Source of the DNA: an uncultured Prevotellaceae bacterium
GTDB lineage: Bacteria; Bacteroidota; Bacteroidia; Bacteroidales; Bacteroidaceae
NCBI GenBank assembly: GCA_902795605.1
Contig: CADBLU010000015.1
Coordinates: forward strand, 1-45,463
Length of the DNA stretch: 45,463 nt
Direction: 5' to 3'
Shown one piece after another: positions 1 through 8,145 of this stretch (position 1 is the first letter of the stretch; the number at the start of each line of letters is the position of its first letter). Below the pieces are notes generated by a model. It had not been told where the DNA came from. It worked only from the letters and a program-made list of their open reading frames with translations, and did not search any database. The position numbers were made by a program, and so were the translations under genes.

Positions 1-1287
1 GGTCTTGGGACCGAACTTGTTGCCGTACACGCGGGTGCGGCAGCCCATCGTGGCCACCTCGTGCTCGTAGGGCAAGGGGTCGTCGGCCTTCCATTCGTCG
101 GTCTTGTTGAAGGAGGCGACGAGGTTGAGGAAATTGGGGAAGAAGCGGCGTGCCGTCACCTTACATGCCAACTGATAGAGGTCGAAGTTGCGGTCGTAGG
201 GCAGGTAGTTGACGCCCCGCTTTTTCTTCCATATCTGTATGGGGCAGATGGCCGTCTCGCCACCACCGACGCCCTCATAGGTGGAGAGCAGTAACTCGCG
301 CATGACGCAGCGGCCCTCGGCAGAGGTGTCGGTGCCGTAGTTGATGGAAGAGAACACCACCTGGTTGCCACCGCGGGAGTGGATGGTGTTCATATTATGG
401 ATGAAGGCCTCCATCGCCTGGTGCACGCGCCCCACGGTCTGGTTGATGGCATGCTGCTGGGCGCGCTCCCTTCCTGTCAGTCCAGTGAGCGGCTTCTTGA
501 GATAGTCGATGAGCGGCTCGTCATAGAGGTCTTTGTAACTCTCGCCGCTGAGTTCCTCGAGGCTCTTCAGTTCCTCGATATAGGTCATGCGCACGTATGG
601 TGCCAGATAGAAGTCGAAGGCGGGGATGGCCTGACCGCCGTGCATCTCGTTCTGGGCGCACTCCATAGAGATGCAAGCCAGCACCGACGCCGTCTCGATG
701 CGGCGGGCAGGGCGCGAGGCGCCATGGCCGGCGATGAATCCGCAGTTGAGGATATTGTCGAGGGGGTGCTGCACACAGGTGAACGACTTGGTGGGATAAT
801 AGTCTTTGTCGTGGATGTGCAGGTAGTTGTGCTCCACGGCCTCGCGGCTCTCCTCCGAGAGGAGGAAGTCGTCGACGAAAGGTTTGGTGGTCTCCGAGGC
901 GAACTTCATCATCATGCCAGCCGGCGTGTCGGCGTTCATGTTGGCATTCTCACGGGTCACGTCATTGTTCTTGATATTGACGATATCGAGAAACACGTCG
1001 CGGGTCTTCGCCTTGCGGGCAATGGAGCGCTGGTTGCGGTAGGCGATGTACTTCTGTGCCACGTCCTTGCGGCTCGACTTCATCAGTTCCATCTCCACCG
1101 CATCCTGTATCTGCTCCACAGTCATCTGGCTCTCGCCCCTCTGTGCGATATGGTCGGTGATTCTATATAAAAGACGCTCATCCTCGCCCTTGTCGGTATG
1201 GAGCATGGCTTTGCGGATGGCCGCCATGATTTTCTGCTCATTGAAACCCACAATGCGCCCGTCGCGCTTTACTACTGTCTGTATCAT
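1..1287 (-). CDS. nrdD: Anaerobic ribonucleoside-triphosphate reductase, N-terminal part (cut by window edge)
   Basis: Class III ribonucleotide reductase large subunit, which reduces ribonucleoside triphosphates to deoxy forms without oxygen using a glycyl radical. The visible 429 codons start with an ATP-cone allosteric domain (about residues 1-95, opening MIQTVVKRDGRIVGFNEQKI). They continue into the catalytic barrel, with DTPAGMMMKFASE, HIHDKDYYPTKSFTCVQHPL and SRGGNQVVFSSINYG, all typical of NrdD. The C-terminal zinc site, the glycyl-radical site and any nrdG activase gene lie beyond position 1. The start is the ATG at 1287; a Bacteroidota-type promoter lies 60-90 nt upstream on the same strand. 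Family assignment is secure; completeness cannot be judged. Confidence 0.95.
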   Translation of the reverse strand, partial: MIQTVVKRDGRIVGFNEQKIMAAIRKAMLHTDKGEDERLLYRITDHIAQRGESQMTVEQIQDAVEMELMKSSRKDVAQKYIAYRNQRSIARKAKTRDVFLDIVNIKNNDVTRENANMNADTPAGMMMKFASETTKPFVDDFLLSEESREAVEHNYLHIHDKDYYPTKSFTCVQHPLDNILNCGFIAGHGASRPARRIETASVLACISMECAQNEMHGGQAIPAFDFYLAPYVRMTYIEELKSLEELSGESYKDLYDEPLIDYLKKPLTGLTGRERAQQHAINQTVGRVHQAMEAFIHNMNTIHSRGGNQVVFSSINYGTDTSAEGRCVMRELLLSTYEGVGGGETAICPIQIWKKKRGVNYLPYDRNFDLYQLACKVTARRFFPNFLNLVASFNKTDEWKADDPLPYEHEVATMGCRTRVYGNKFGPKT

Positions 1288-1347
1288 TTCAATCAAAAAT
1301 ATTTATCAGGTGTTAGTCTTAATCCGGCTAGTAGCCTAAATGGTTTG

Positions 1348-1380
1348 CAAAGTTACGTTTTTTTTCTGAGACTCCTCAAA
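1348..1380 (-). promoter_or_regulatory. Bacteroidota-type promoter of nrdD
   Basis: On the minus strand TTTG (1380-1377) and TAACTTTG (1355-1348) are separated by 21 nt, matching the Bacteroidota housekeeping consensus TTTG-N19-21-TAnnTTTG. Predicted transcription start is near 1341, giving a leader of about 54 nt that contains a small GGCT/AGCC hairpin (1326-1336). No NrdR box was recognised. Confidence 0.65.
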
Positions 1381-1550
1381 TCTGCGACGGATATTTTTGG
1401 ACGAAAATGACCTCTTGGGAGAAATCATCTTCTCAACCAGATTTGCCAAAAAACATGTGGATATACTATCAGGAGTCCGGGAGTATTGAAGATTAGGAGT
1501 TTAGTTATTTCTCTTGAAAGTCATCGGTCATCATTGGCTGTCTTTACTGT

Positions 1551-1590
1551 TTTAGGAGTTTGGGAGTTTAGGAGTTTGGGAGTTTAGACA
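1551..1590 (+). repeat. 8-bp tandem array TTTRGGAG x4, plus-oriented, ending TTTAGACA
   Basis: Four head-to-tail 8-bp units (TTTAGGAG, TTTGGGAG, TTTAGGAG, TTTGGGAG) are followed by TTTAGACAATAG. A few degenerate single units lie upstream at about 1472-1505. The phase, the R at position 4 and the terminal TTTRGACA match the larger minus-oriented array at 1696-1783, so the two arrays face each other across about 105 bp of unassigned sequence (1591-1695). Confidence 0.8.
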
Positions 1591-1695
1591 ATAGAATCGT
1601 GTGCTCCTCGTGGGGACAAGATGATAAATGGCAATAGTGTCTGATGGCATGCTTGAGTGTCTGAAAGAAGAGCAAAATGCCGAGAGACCGCAAGG

Positions 1696-1783
1696 GTAAT
1701 GTCCAAACTCCTAAACGACCAAACGACCAAACACCCAAACGACTAAACGACCAAACGACCAAACGACCAAACGCCCAATCTCC
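1696..1783 (-). repeat. 8-bp tandem array (about 10 units) with GACATTAC terminus, directly after the trhA stop
   Basis: On the plus strand GTAATGTC (1696-1703) is followed by ten exact 8-bp steps of YAAACNMC type, mostly CAAACGAC or TAAACGAC, from 1704 to 1783. Read on the minus strand this is (TTTRGTCG)n ending in TTTGGACATTAC. The last unit ends one base before the trhA stop codon (1784-1786), so the array begins the 3' untranslated region of that gene. The rest of the 1288-1783 intergenic region holds the nrdD promoter, the opposed array at 1551-1590 and no recognisable gene. Confidence 0.85.
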
Positions 1784-2443
1784 CTAACAAGCCACCCCTA
1801 CGTCGAGGAGCATGTCCCAGACAGCGACGATGTGACAAATGCTGCCAGCCAGGACAAAGAAATGGAAGACGCTGTGCATGTAACGCCGCTTATTGAGACT
1901 GTAGAAGACGGCTCCCGTGATATAGCACACCCCCTCGGCGACAATCCAACTGACGGCGAGGGTGCTCACGTTGTCGATGAGAGGTTTGAAGGCCACGAGC
2001 ACGCTCAGGCCCATGGCCACGAAACATATCGTCTCGAGGTTGCTGTGCTCCTTGAGGCGGATGAAACTGGTGATGGTGCCTGCGACGGCGCACGTCCAAA
2101 CGAAGATGAAGAGCCCCCACCCCCAGAGGCCGTCCTCGCGGAGAGCCACGAGCGTGATAGGTGAGTAGGACCCTGCGATATGCCAGTAGATGGCTGCATG
2201 GTCCCATTTACGCAACCGCTCTTTCCATTTGCTGTGCTCCGGCAGTGCGTGATAGACCGTGGACGAGATATAAGAACCCATCATGCCCACAAGGTAGAGG
2301 ATGACACCTGCGCGTGCCCACCCGTATCCTTTCTTCGCACAAATGACGAGGAAAATCACCCCCACCACCACGCCGAGCAGGATGCCTGCCGCGTGCGACC
2401 ATGTGTTGATGTTTTCCTCGCGCCTTGTATAATGAATGCCCAT
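1784..2443 (-). CDS. trhA: Hemolysin III / TrhA family membrane protein
   Basis: A 219-aa protein of about seven transmembrane helices, of the hemolysin III (YqfA/TrhA, PAQR-related) family in the inner membrane. Family marks are SHAAGILLG near the N-terminus, STVYHALPEHS, WDHAAIYWHIAGSYSP and the C-terminal HSVFHFFVLAGSICH. These hold the Ser, Asp and His residues thought to bind a metal in PAQR-like proteins. The start chosen is the ATG at 2443, seven bases after the rnr stop, because upstream codons in this frame are shadow sequence overlapping rnr. It is probably co-transcribed with rnr. A repeat array abuts its stop. The cellular role of the family is poorly defined; despite the name, haemolysis is not established. 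Confidence 0.88.
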   Translation of the reverse strand: MGIHYTRREENINTWSHAAGILLGVVVGVIFLVICAKKGYGWARAGVILYLVGMMGSYISSTVYHALPEHSKWKERLRKWDHAAIYWHIAGSYSPITLVALREDGLWGWGLFIFVWTCAVAGTITSFIRLKEHSNLETICFVAMGLSVLVAFKPLIDNVSTLAVSWIVAEGVCYITGAVFYSLNKRRYMHSVFHFFVLAGSICHIVAVWDMLLDVGVAC

Positions 2444-2450
2444 GACGTGT

Positions 2451-4643
2451 CTATTCGTCGAGAATGAAGTCCAGTTGCCGTTTCTCGATATTGGCACTGG
2501 CCACTTTGATGGTGATGGGATCACCCAACTGGTATTTGTGATGGTGGCGACGCCCGATGAGGCAGTAGTGCTTCTCGTCGAAGTCGTAGTAGTCATCGTC
2601 GAGGTCGTGCATGGGCACGAGTCCCTCGCAGTGGTTCTCGTCAATCTCGCAGTAGATGCCATACGACTGTATGCCACTGATGTGTGCCTTATAGACGTTG
2701 CCTATCTTGTCGGACATAAACTCCACCATCTTATATTTAATAGAGTCGCGCTCGGCATTGGCGGCCGTCTGCTCCATGTCGCTGGAGTGCTCGCAGAGTT
2801 CCTCGTAATAGTCTTTGTTGGCACTCCGTCCTCCCGACTGGTAGCGGGTGAGCAGGCGGTGCACCATCGTGTCGGGGTAGCGGCGGATAGGACTGGTGAA
2901 GTGGGTGTAGTAGTCGAAGGCAAGGCCGTAGTGCCCGATGTTGTGCACACTGTAGCGGGCCTTCATCATCGCCCTGAGGGCGACGGTCTGTATGAGGTTC
3001 TGCTCTCTTGTGCCCACACAGTCGCTCATCAGGGCATTGAGGCTTCTTGAGATGGCCCCCTTGGTGCCGGCGGTCTTCAACTTGTAGCCGAACTTGGAGA
3101 TCACCTCGCGCAGGTTCTCCAGTTTGGCGGGGTCGGGGGAGTCGTGGATACGGTAGGGGAGCGTCTTTGCCTTGACCCCTTTCGGCACACGGCCGATACT
3201 CTCTGCCACGGTGCGGTTGGCCAGGAGCATGAATTCCTCGATGAGTTTGTTGGCATCCTTAGACACCTTGAAGTAGCAGCGCACAGGCTTGCCCTTCTCG
3301 TCGATGTCGAAATGCAGTTCCTCGCGCTCAAACTTCACGGCGCCGTTGGCGAAACGCTGCTCGCGGAGCTGCTTGGCCAACCGGTCGAGGACGATGAGCT
3401 CGTCGGCGAACTCGCCCTTATAGCCGCCCGCGGGAGCCTTGGGGGCTGGCTTTCCGGTGCCGTCCACCACGCCGTTGTCCTCGAGGATCTTCTGCACCTC
3501 CTCGTAGGTGAAGCGCCTGTTGCTGCGGATGACGGTATGCACGAGCCGCCATTTGCTCACATGGCCTGCCTCGTCCATGTCGAACACCACGCTGTAGCAC
3601 AACTTGTCTTCGTCGGGCCTCAGCGAACAGATGAAATTGCAGAGCCGCTCGGGCAGCATGGGAATGGTGCGATCAACGAGGTAGACACTGGTGGCGCGGC
3701 GCTGCGCCTCCTTGTCGATGACAGAGCCCTCCTGCACATAGTGCGACACGTCGGCGATATGCACGCCCACCTCCCACAGGCCCTTGCCGATGCTGCGCAC
3801 GGAGAGTGCGTCGTCGAAGTCCTTGGCATCCTTCGGGTCGATGGTGAAGGTGCACACCTCTCGGAAGTCCTCACGCTCTTTCAGGTCGTCGGGGGTAATT
3901 TCCGCATTGATTTTCTCGGCGGCCGCCTCCACGTTCTTGGGATATTTGTAGGGCAGGCCATACTGGGCGAGGATGGCGTGCATCTCCACATTGTTCTCGC
4001 CGGTCTTGCCAAGAATGTCAATCACCTCTCCCACGAGGTTCTTCGACTCGCGGCTGGGCCACTGGATGATTTTCACCACAGCCTTCTCGCCGGTCTTTCC
4101 GCCCTTGAGCTTCTTCTTGGGTATCATGATGTCGACGGCGATATTGCTGTCGGTCACGAGGAAGGCGAAGTCGCGCTCCACGGTGAGCTTGCCCACAAAG
4201 GTGTCGCGGGCACGCGAGAGAATCTCGGTCACCACCGCCTCCTTGATATGTTTGGCACGGCGGGCGTTATAGGCCACCCTCACACGGTCGCCGTCGAGGG
4301 CGAACATGGAGTTGCGCTCAGCCACAAAGACGGGCTGCGCCCCACCGTCGGGGATGAAGCTGTTCTTGCCGTTGGCCTTGCGGCGGAAGATGCCCTCCTG
4401 CACCTGTCCTTTCTGGTTGAGTTTATAGGACGAGACCGACACCTTGGTCAGGAAATCGTCCCAGGCCAACTCTTCCATCACGTCGATGGCGAGCATCTTG
4501 AGCGGATGGGTGTCGAGATGAAGTTGCCTGAACACCTGCTGGTGCGTCAGTGTCTCACACGGCTGCGACTGGAAGAGCTCCACGAGCACCTCAGTCATCT
4601 GTTTCTTGGTCATGCGTTTGCCGCCTTTTTTCCCTTTTCCCAT
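2451..4643 (-). CDS. rnr: Ribonuclease R (3'-5' exoribonuclease)
   Basis: A 730-aa RNase II/R family enzyme that degrades structured RNA processively from the 3' end in the cytoplasm. Order of parts: basic N-terminus (MGKGKKGGKRMTKKQ), cold-shock-like RNA-binding domains, the RNB catalytic domain with the metal-binding signature DPKDAKDFDDA, HIADVSHYV and the later HFTSPIRRYPD, then a C-terminal S1 domain (KAHISGIQSYGIYCEIDE). The start at 4643 is preferred over codons further upstream because those would overlap the promoter boxes. The length is close to other Bacteroidota RNase R proteins. It is first in a two-gene minus-strand unit with trhA. Confidence 0.95.
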   Translation of the reverse strand: MGKGKKGGKRMTKKQMTEVLVELFQSQPCETLTHQQVFRQLHLDTHPLKMLAIDVMEELAWDDFLTKVSVSSYKLNQKGQVQEGIFRRKANGKNSFIPDGGAQPVFVAERNSMFALDGDRVRVAYNARRAKHIKEAVVTEILSRARDTFVGKLTVERDFAFLVTDSNIAVDIMIPKKKLKGGKTGEKAVVKIIQWPSRESKNLVGEVIDILGKTGENNVEMHAILAQYGLPYKYPKNVEAAAEKINAEITPDDLKEREDFREVCTFTIDPKDAKDFDDALSVRSIGKGLWEVGVHIADVSHYVQEGSVIDKEAQRRATSVYLVDRTIPMLPERLCNFICSLRPDEDKLCYSVVFDMDEAGHVSKWRLVHTVIRSNRRFTYEEVQKILEDNGVVDGTGKPAPKAPAGGYKGEFADELIVLDRLAKQLREQRFANGAVKFEREELHFDIDEKGKPVRCYFKVSKDANKLIEEFMLLANRTVAESIGRVPKGVKAKTLPYRIHDSPDPAKLENLREVISKFGYKLKTAGTKGAISRSLNALMSDCVGTREQNLIQTVALRAMMKARYSVHNIGHYGLAFDYYTHFTSPIRRYPDTMVHRLLTRYQSGGRSANKDYYEELCEHSSDMEQTAANAERDSIKYKMVEFMSDKIGNVYKAHISGIQSYGIYCEIDENHCEGLVPMHDLDDDYYDFDEKHYCLIGRRHHHKYQLGDPITIKVASANIEKRQLDFILDE

Positions 4644-4673
4644 AGTATTTGCAGTTTTGTTTCTGCAAATTAA

Positions 4674-4681
4674 CAAAATTA
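4674..4681 (-). promoter_or_regulatory. Promoter -7 box of rnr
   Basis: TAATTTTG on the minus strand fits TAnnTTTG and lies 31 nt upstream of the rnr start. The nearest upstream TTTG (4710-4707) is 25 nt away, longer than ideal, so only the -7 element is supported. Confidence 0.45.
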
Positions 4682-4685
4682 TTAC

Positions 4686-4693
4686 TAACTTTG
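4686..4693 (+). promoter_or_regulatory. Promoter -7 box of the SDR/PAP2 run
   Basis: TAACTTTG fits TAnnTTTG exactly and lies 45 nt before the SDR start. It sits back-to-back with the rnr box, making a compact divergent promoter. A TTTG occurs at 4656-4659 but 26 nt away. Predicted transcription start is about 4699-4701. Confidence 0.5.
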
Positions 4694-4700
4694 CAAGCGA

Positions 4701-4721
4701 TTTCCGCAAAATGTGCGGAAA
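4701..4721. promoter_or_regulatory. Perfect 8-bp inverted repeat between divergent genes
   Basis: TTTCCGCA (4701-4708), a 5-nt spacer, and TGCGGAAA (4714-4721) form a perfect palindrome. It lies at the predicted 5' end of the plus-strand transcript, so it could be an operator for both divergent promoters or a 5' stem-loop in the mRNA. Its function is not known. Confidence 0.55.
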
Positions 4722-4737
4722 ATCATGTTTTTAGCGT

Positions 4738-5748
4738 ATGATGCAGAAAATCTTGATAACCGGTGCGAGCGGTTTTATCGGCAGTTTCATCGTGGAGGAA
4801 GCCTTGCATCGGGGAATGGAGGTATGGGCTGCCGTGCGCGGCAGCAGTTCACGCGCCTTCCTCTCCGACAGACGCATCCATTTCATTGAACTCGACCTCT
4901 CCGACACCGGACGGCTGAAGGCGCAGCTCGACGGCCACCAGTTCGAGTATGTGGTGCATGCCGCCGGAGTGACGAAATGCCTCCACGCCGAAGACTTCCA
5001 CCGGGTGAACACGCTGGGCACGCAGCATCTGGTGGAGGCCCTCATCGACCTGCGCATGCCCCTGCGCCGCTTCGTCTACCTCAGTTCGCTGAGCGTCTAC
5101 GGCCCGGTGCACGAGAAGCAGCCCTATCAGGAGATTCTCGAGAGCGACACGCCGCAGCCCAACACCGCCTACGGACTCAGCAAACTGGCCGCCGAGCGCT
5201 GGCTCGACAGTCTGGCCAGCCGCGGCACGCCCTTTCCCTATGTGGTGCTCCGCCCCACAGGCGTCTATGGTCCGCGTGAGCGCGACTATTTCATGATGGC
5301 CAAGAGCATCAGCCAGCACGTGGACTTCGCCGTGGGCTATCAGCCGCAGGACATCACCTTCGTCTATGTCACCGACGTGGTGCAGGCGGTGATGCTCGCC
5401 CTCGACCACGGCGAGACCGGCCGCAAATATTTCCTCAGCGACGGCGAGGTGTATCAGTCGCGCACCTTCAGCGACCTCATCCGCCGGCAGTTGGGCGACC
5501 CATGGCTCCTTCGCATCAAGGCACCGCTGTGGGTGCTCCGCTGCATCACCTTCTGCGGTGAGTACTGGGGCCGGCTCACAGGCAAGGTGACGGCCCTCAA
5601 CAACGACAAATACCACATCATGTGCCAGCGCAACTGGCGCTGCGACATCCGCCCCGCCATCGTGGAACTGGGCTATGAGCCGCAAGTGAAACTGGAGGAA
5701 GGCGTGGCGATGACCATGAGGTGGTATCAAGAAAACAATTGGATTTGA
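4738..5748 (+). CDS. Extended SDR, NAD-dependent epimerase/dehydratase family (possible sphingolipid reductase)
   Basis: A 336-aa extended short-chain dehydrogenase/reductase. It has the Rossmann glycine motif GASGFIG (residues 9-15), HAAGVT, a catalytic Ser in YLSSLSVYG, and Tyr145-x3-Lys149 (YGLSK). Members act on nucleotide sugars or, in some Bacteroidota, on lipids: a 3-ketosphinganine reductase of this general class has been described in Bacteroides thetaiotaomicron. The stop overlaps the start of the next gene (TGATG), a PAP2/Aur1-like membrane enzyme, which favours a lipid substrate over a sugar, but that is inference. ATG codons at 4738 and 4741 are both possible starts. The exact substrate is unresolved. 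Confidence 0.85.
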   Translation: MMQKILITGASGFIGSFIVEEALHRGMEVWAAVRGSSSRAFLSDRRIHFIELDLSDTGRLKAQLDGHQFEYVVHAAGVTKCLHAEDFHRVNTLGTQHLVEALIDLRMPLRRFVYLSSLSVYGPVHEKQPYQEILESDTPQPNTAYGLSKLAAERWLDSLASRGTPFPYVVLRPTGVYGPRERDYFMMAKSISQHVDFAVGYQPQDITFVYVTDVVQAVMLALDHGETGRKYFLSDGEVYQSRTFSDLIRRQLGDPWLLRIKAPLWVLRCITFCGEYWGRLTGKVTALNNDKYHIMCQRNWRCDIRPAIVELGYEPQVKLEEGVAMTMRWYQENNWI

Positions 5749-6755
5749 TGAAGAAATTCCTCTTATATCTTTTTACATTGGAGAAGTCCCCCAAGAAAGG
5801 CCTCTTGGTCTATGAGTGGGTGGTGATGGGCTATCTGGTGTTCACCCTTGCGCTGGTGCTGGCGCAGCATTCGCTGCTGCCCAACGTCGACAGTATGATC
5901 AAGGGGCGCGTCAGCATCGCCGCCATCACGCTGGCCATGTGGGGTGTCTACCGCCTCGTGCCCTGCGGATTCACCTATACCGCCAGGGCCGTGGTGCAGA
6001 TGTCGCTGCTCAGTTGGTGGTATCCCGACATCTTCGATCTCAACCGCCTCATGCCCAACCTCGACCACCTCTTCGCAGGATGGGAGCAGGCGCTCTTCGG
6101 ATGCCAGCCCGCCCTGCTCTTCTCGCAGGTGGCCAGCCACGGCGTAATCAGCGAACTGATGTGCCTGGGCTACTACAGCTACTATCCGATGATGGCACTG
6201 GTGTGCCTCGCTGTGCTCTACATGCACCACGAGTCGTTTGAGCGCGTCATCTTCATCGTCATAGGCACCTTCTTCATCCACTACATCATCTTCATCTTCC
6301 TGCCCGTGGTCGGACCGCAGTTCTACTACCAGGCCGTGGGCACCGAAGAGATTGCCAAGGGCGTATTCCCCAACCTGCACGACTATTTCAACCATCGGCA
6401 GGACCGCATGGCGTGCCCGGGCTATGCCGACGGCGTATTCTATCACCTCGTCGAGCAGGCCCATCAGGCAGGAGAACGGCCCGTGGCGGCCTTCCCCAGC
6501 AGTCATGTGAGTGTGTGCACGGTGCTCATGATGATCACATGGCACTATGGCCTGCGACGCCTCTTCTGGGCACTGGTCCCCATCGCCGTGCTCCTCTTCC
6601 TCTCCACCGTCTATATCCGCGCCCACTATGCCATCGACGCCCTTGCCGGACTGGTGAGCGGCGCCCTCTGCTGGCTGCTGCTGGCAGGTGTGAGCAGGCG
6701 CCTTGAGGGCAAGGCGGTCGCGAAGTCGAACCGCCGGAAGCGCGCGGCCCGCTGA
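5748..6755 (+). CDS. PAP2 superfamily membrane protein, Aur1/inositolphosphotransferase-like
   Basis: A 335-aa polytopic membrane protein with about six transmembrane helices. It carries the PAP2 catalytic motifs VVGPQ (about 187-191), AFPSSH (His253) and R291-A-H293-Y-A-I-D297. The R-x-H-Y-x-x-D arrangement is that of the Aur1/IPC-synthase branch rather than classical phosphatidate phosphatases. This branch transfers a phospho-headgroup between lipids, or hydrolyses lipid phosphates, at the outer face of the inner membrane. The start overlaps the SDR stop by one base, so the two are translationally coupled. A role in making phospho-sphingolipid headgroups is a reasonable inference. Lipid A or undecaprenyl phosphatase activity is the alternative. 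The C-terminus is very basic. Confidence 0.82.
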   Translation: MKKFLLYLFTLEKSPKKGLLVYEWVVMGYLVFTLALVLAQHSLLPNVDSMIKGRVSIAAITLAMWGVYRLVPCGFTYTARAVVQMSLLSWWYPDIFDLNRLMPNLDHLFAGWEQALFGCQPALLFSQVASHGVISELMCLGYYSYYPMMALVCLAVLYMHHESFERVIFIVIGTFFIHYIIFIFLPVVGPQFYYQAVGTEEIAKGVFPNLHDYFNHRQDRMACPGYADGVFYHLVEQAHQAGERPVAAFPSSHVSVCTVLMMITWHYGLRRLFWALVPIAVLLFLSTVYIRAHYAIDALAGLVSGALCWLLLAGVSRRLEGKAVAKSNRRKRAAR

Positions 6756-6793
6756 GCCGCCCCGGCAACCCCAAACAGAAAAGGAAAAGAAAA

Positions 6794-8143
6794 ATGAAAA
6801 AACTATACATAGAGACCTACGGATGCCAGATGAACGTGGCCGACAGCGAAGTGGTGGCCTCGGTGATGCAGATGGCCGGCTATGAGGTGACCGACAACGC
6901 CGACGAGGCCGACGCCGTCTTCCTCAACACCTGTTCGGTGCGCGAGAATGCCGAGAACAAAATCTACCGCCGGCTGCAGACGCTCCACGCCGAGAACCGG
7001 AAGGGGCACCACCGCATCATCGGCGTATTGGGATGTATGGCCGAGCGCGTCCGCGACGAACTCATCGAGCAATATCACGCAGACATCGTGGCAGGTCCCG
7101 ACGCCTATCTCAACCTGCCCGACCTCACGGCACAGGCCGAACTGGGCCTGAAAGCCATCAATATCGAACTCTCGACCACAGAGACCTACCGCGACGTGGT
7201 GCCGCAGCGCATCGCGGGAAGCCGCATCAGCGGCTATGTGAGCATCATGCGCGGCTGCAACAACTTCTGCCACTACTGCATCGTGCCCTACACGCGCGGG
7301 CGCGAGCGCTCACGCGACGTGGAGAGCATCCTCCGCGAGGTGGCCGACCTGCGGCAGAGGGGCTACCGGGAAGTGACCCTCTTAGGGCAGAACGTCAACT
7401 CCTACTGCTTCGCCAGCGACGGCCGCGACATCCGCTTCCCCGCCCTGCTGAGAATGGTGGCCGAGGCAGCGCCCGACATGCGCGTCAGGTTCACCACCTC
7501 ACATCCCAAGGACATGAGCGACGAGACGCTCCACGTCATCGCCGACGTGCCCAACGTGTGCCGGCAGATCCACCTGCCCGTGCAGAGCGGCAGCGACCGC
7601 ATCCTGCGGCTCATGAACCGCAAATACACCCGCGAGTGGTATCTGGGACGTGTGGAGGCCATCCGTCGCATCATCCCCGACTGCGGTCTCTCCACCGACA
7701 TCTTCGTGGGCTACCACAGCGAGACGGAGGCCGACCACGAGCTGTCGCTCTCACTCATGCGCGAGGTGGGCTACGACTCCGCCTTCATGTTCAAGTACAG
7801 CGAGCGACCGGGCACCTACGCCTCTAAGCACCTGCCCGACGACGTGCCCGAGGAGGAGAAAATCCGCCGCCTCAACCAACTTATCCAACTGCAGACAGAG
7901 ATGTCGGCCATCACCAACCGCCGCGACGAGGGGAAGACGTTCGACGTCCTCGTCGAGGGCTTCAGCAAACGGTCACGCAACCAGCTCATGGGCCGCAACG
8001 AGCAAGGCAAAGCCGTGGTCTTCGACCGCGGCAACCACCACATCGGCGAAACCGTCAAGGTGAAGATCACAGCCTCGTCGAGTGCCACCCTGCTGGGCGA
8101 GAGCGTCGACTCCTCTGCCACCCAACACCCCATCCAGTCATAG
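6794..8143 (+). CDS. miaB: tRNA-2-methylthio-N6-dimethylallyladenosine synthase
   Basis: A 449-aa radical-SAM methylthiotransferase that adds a methylthio group to i6A37 of tRNAs reading UNN codons. The N-terminal MTTase domain has the three cluster cysteines C11 (YGCQMN), C47 (NTCSVR) and C81 (LGCMAE). The radical SAM cluster is C155, C159 and C162 in RGCNNFCHYCIVPYTRGRE. A C-terminal TRAM-like RNA-binding region follows (FDVLVEGFSKRSRNQLMGR). It starts 38 nt after the PAP2 gene and ends two bases before the ABC exporter, so it belongs to the same run. GRERSR and CHYCIVPYTRG fit MiaB rather than RimO or MtaB. Confidence 0.96.
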   Translation: MKKLYIETYGCQMNVADSEVVASVMQMAGYEVTDNADEADAVFLNTCSVRENAENKIYRRLQTLHAENRKGHHRIIGVLGCMAERVRDELIEQYHADIVAGPDAYLNLPDLTAQAELGLKAINIELSTTETYRDVVPQRIAGSRISGYVSIMRGCNNFCHYCIVPYTRGRERSRDVESILREVADLRQRGYREVTLLGQNVNSYCFASDGRDIRFPALLRMVAEAAPDMRVRFTTSHPKDMSDETLHVIADVPNVCRQIHLPVQSGSDRILRLMNRKYTREWYLGRVEAIRRIIPDCGLSTDIFVGYHSETEADHELSLSLMREVGYDSAFMFKYSERPGTYASKHLPDDVPEEEKIRRLNQLIQLQTEMSAITNRRDEGKTFDVLVEGFSKRSRNQLMGRNEQGKAVVFDRGNHHIGETVKVKITASSSATLLGESVDSSATQHPIQS

Positions 8144-8145
8144 CC

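Noticed and set aside
1568..1762. A 64-codon minus-strand frame rich in WSFGRLGVW-type repeats
   Set aside because: It is only the 8-bp repeat array and its surroundings read as protein; no homology-like features, start context or conserved domain.
1696..1783. Possible CRISPR array
   Set aside because: Units are 8 bp head-to-tail with no spacers and no cas genes are present; the same applies to 34148-34275.
3144..4673. A 509-codon open frame antisense to rnr
   Set aside because: It mirrors a real gene with GC-rich third positions, which leaves few stops on the opposite strand; the product has no recognisable domain.
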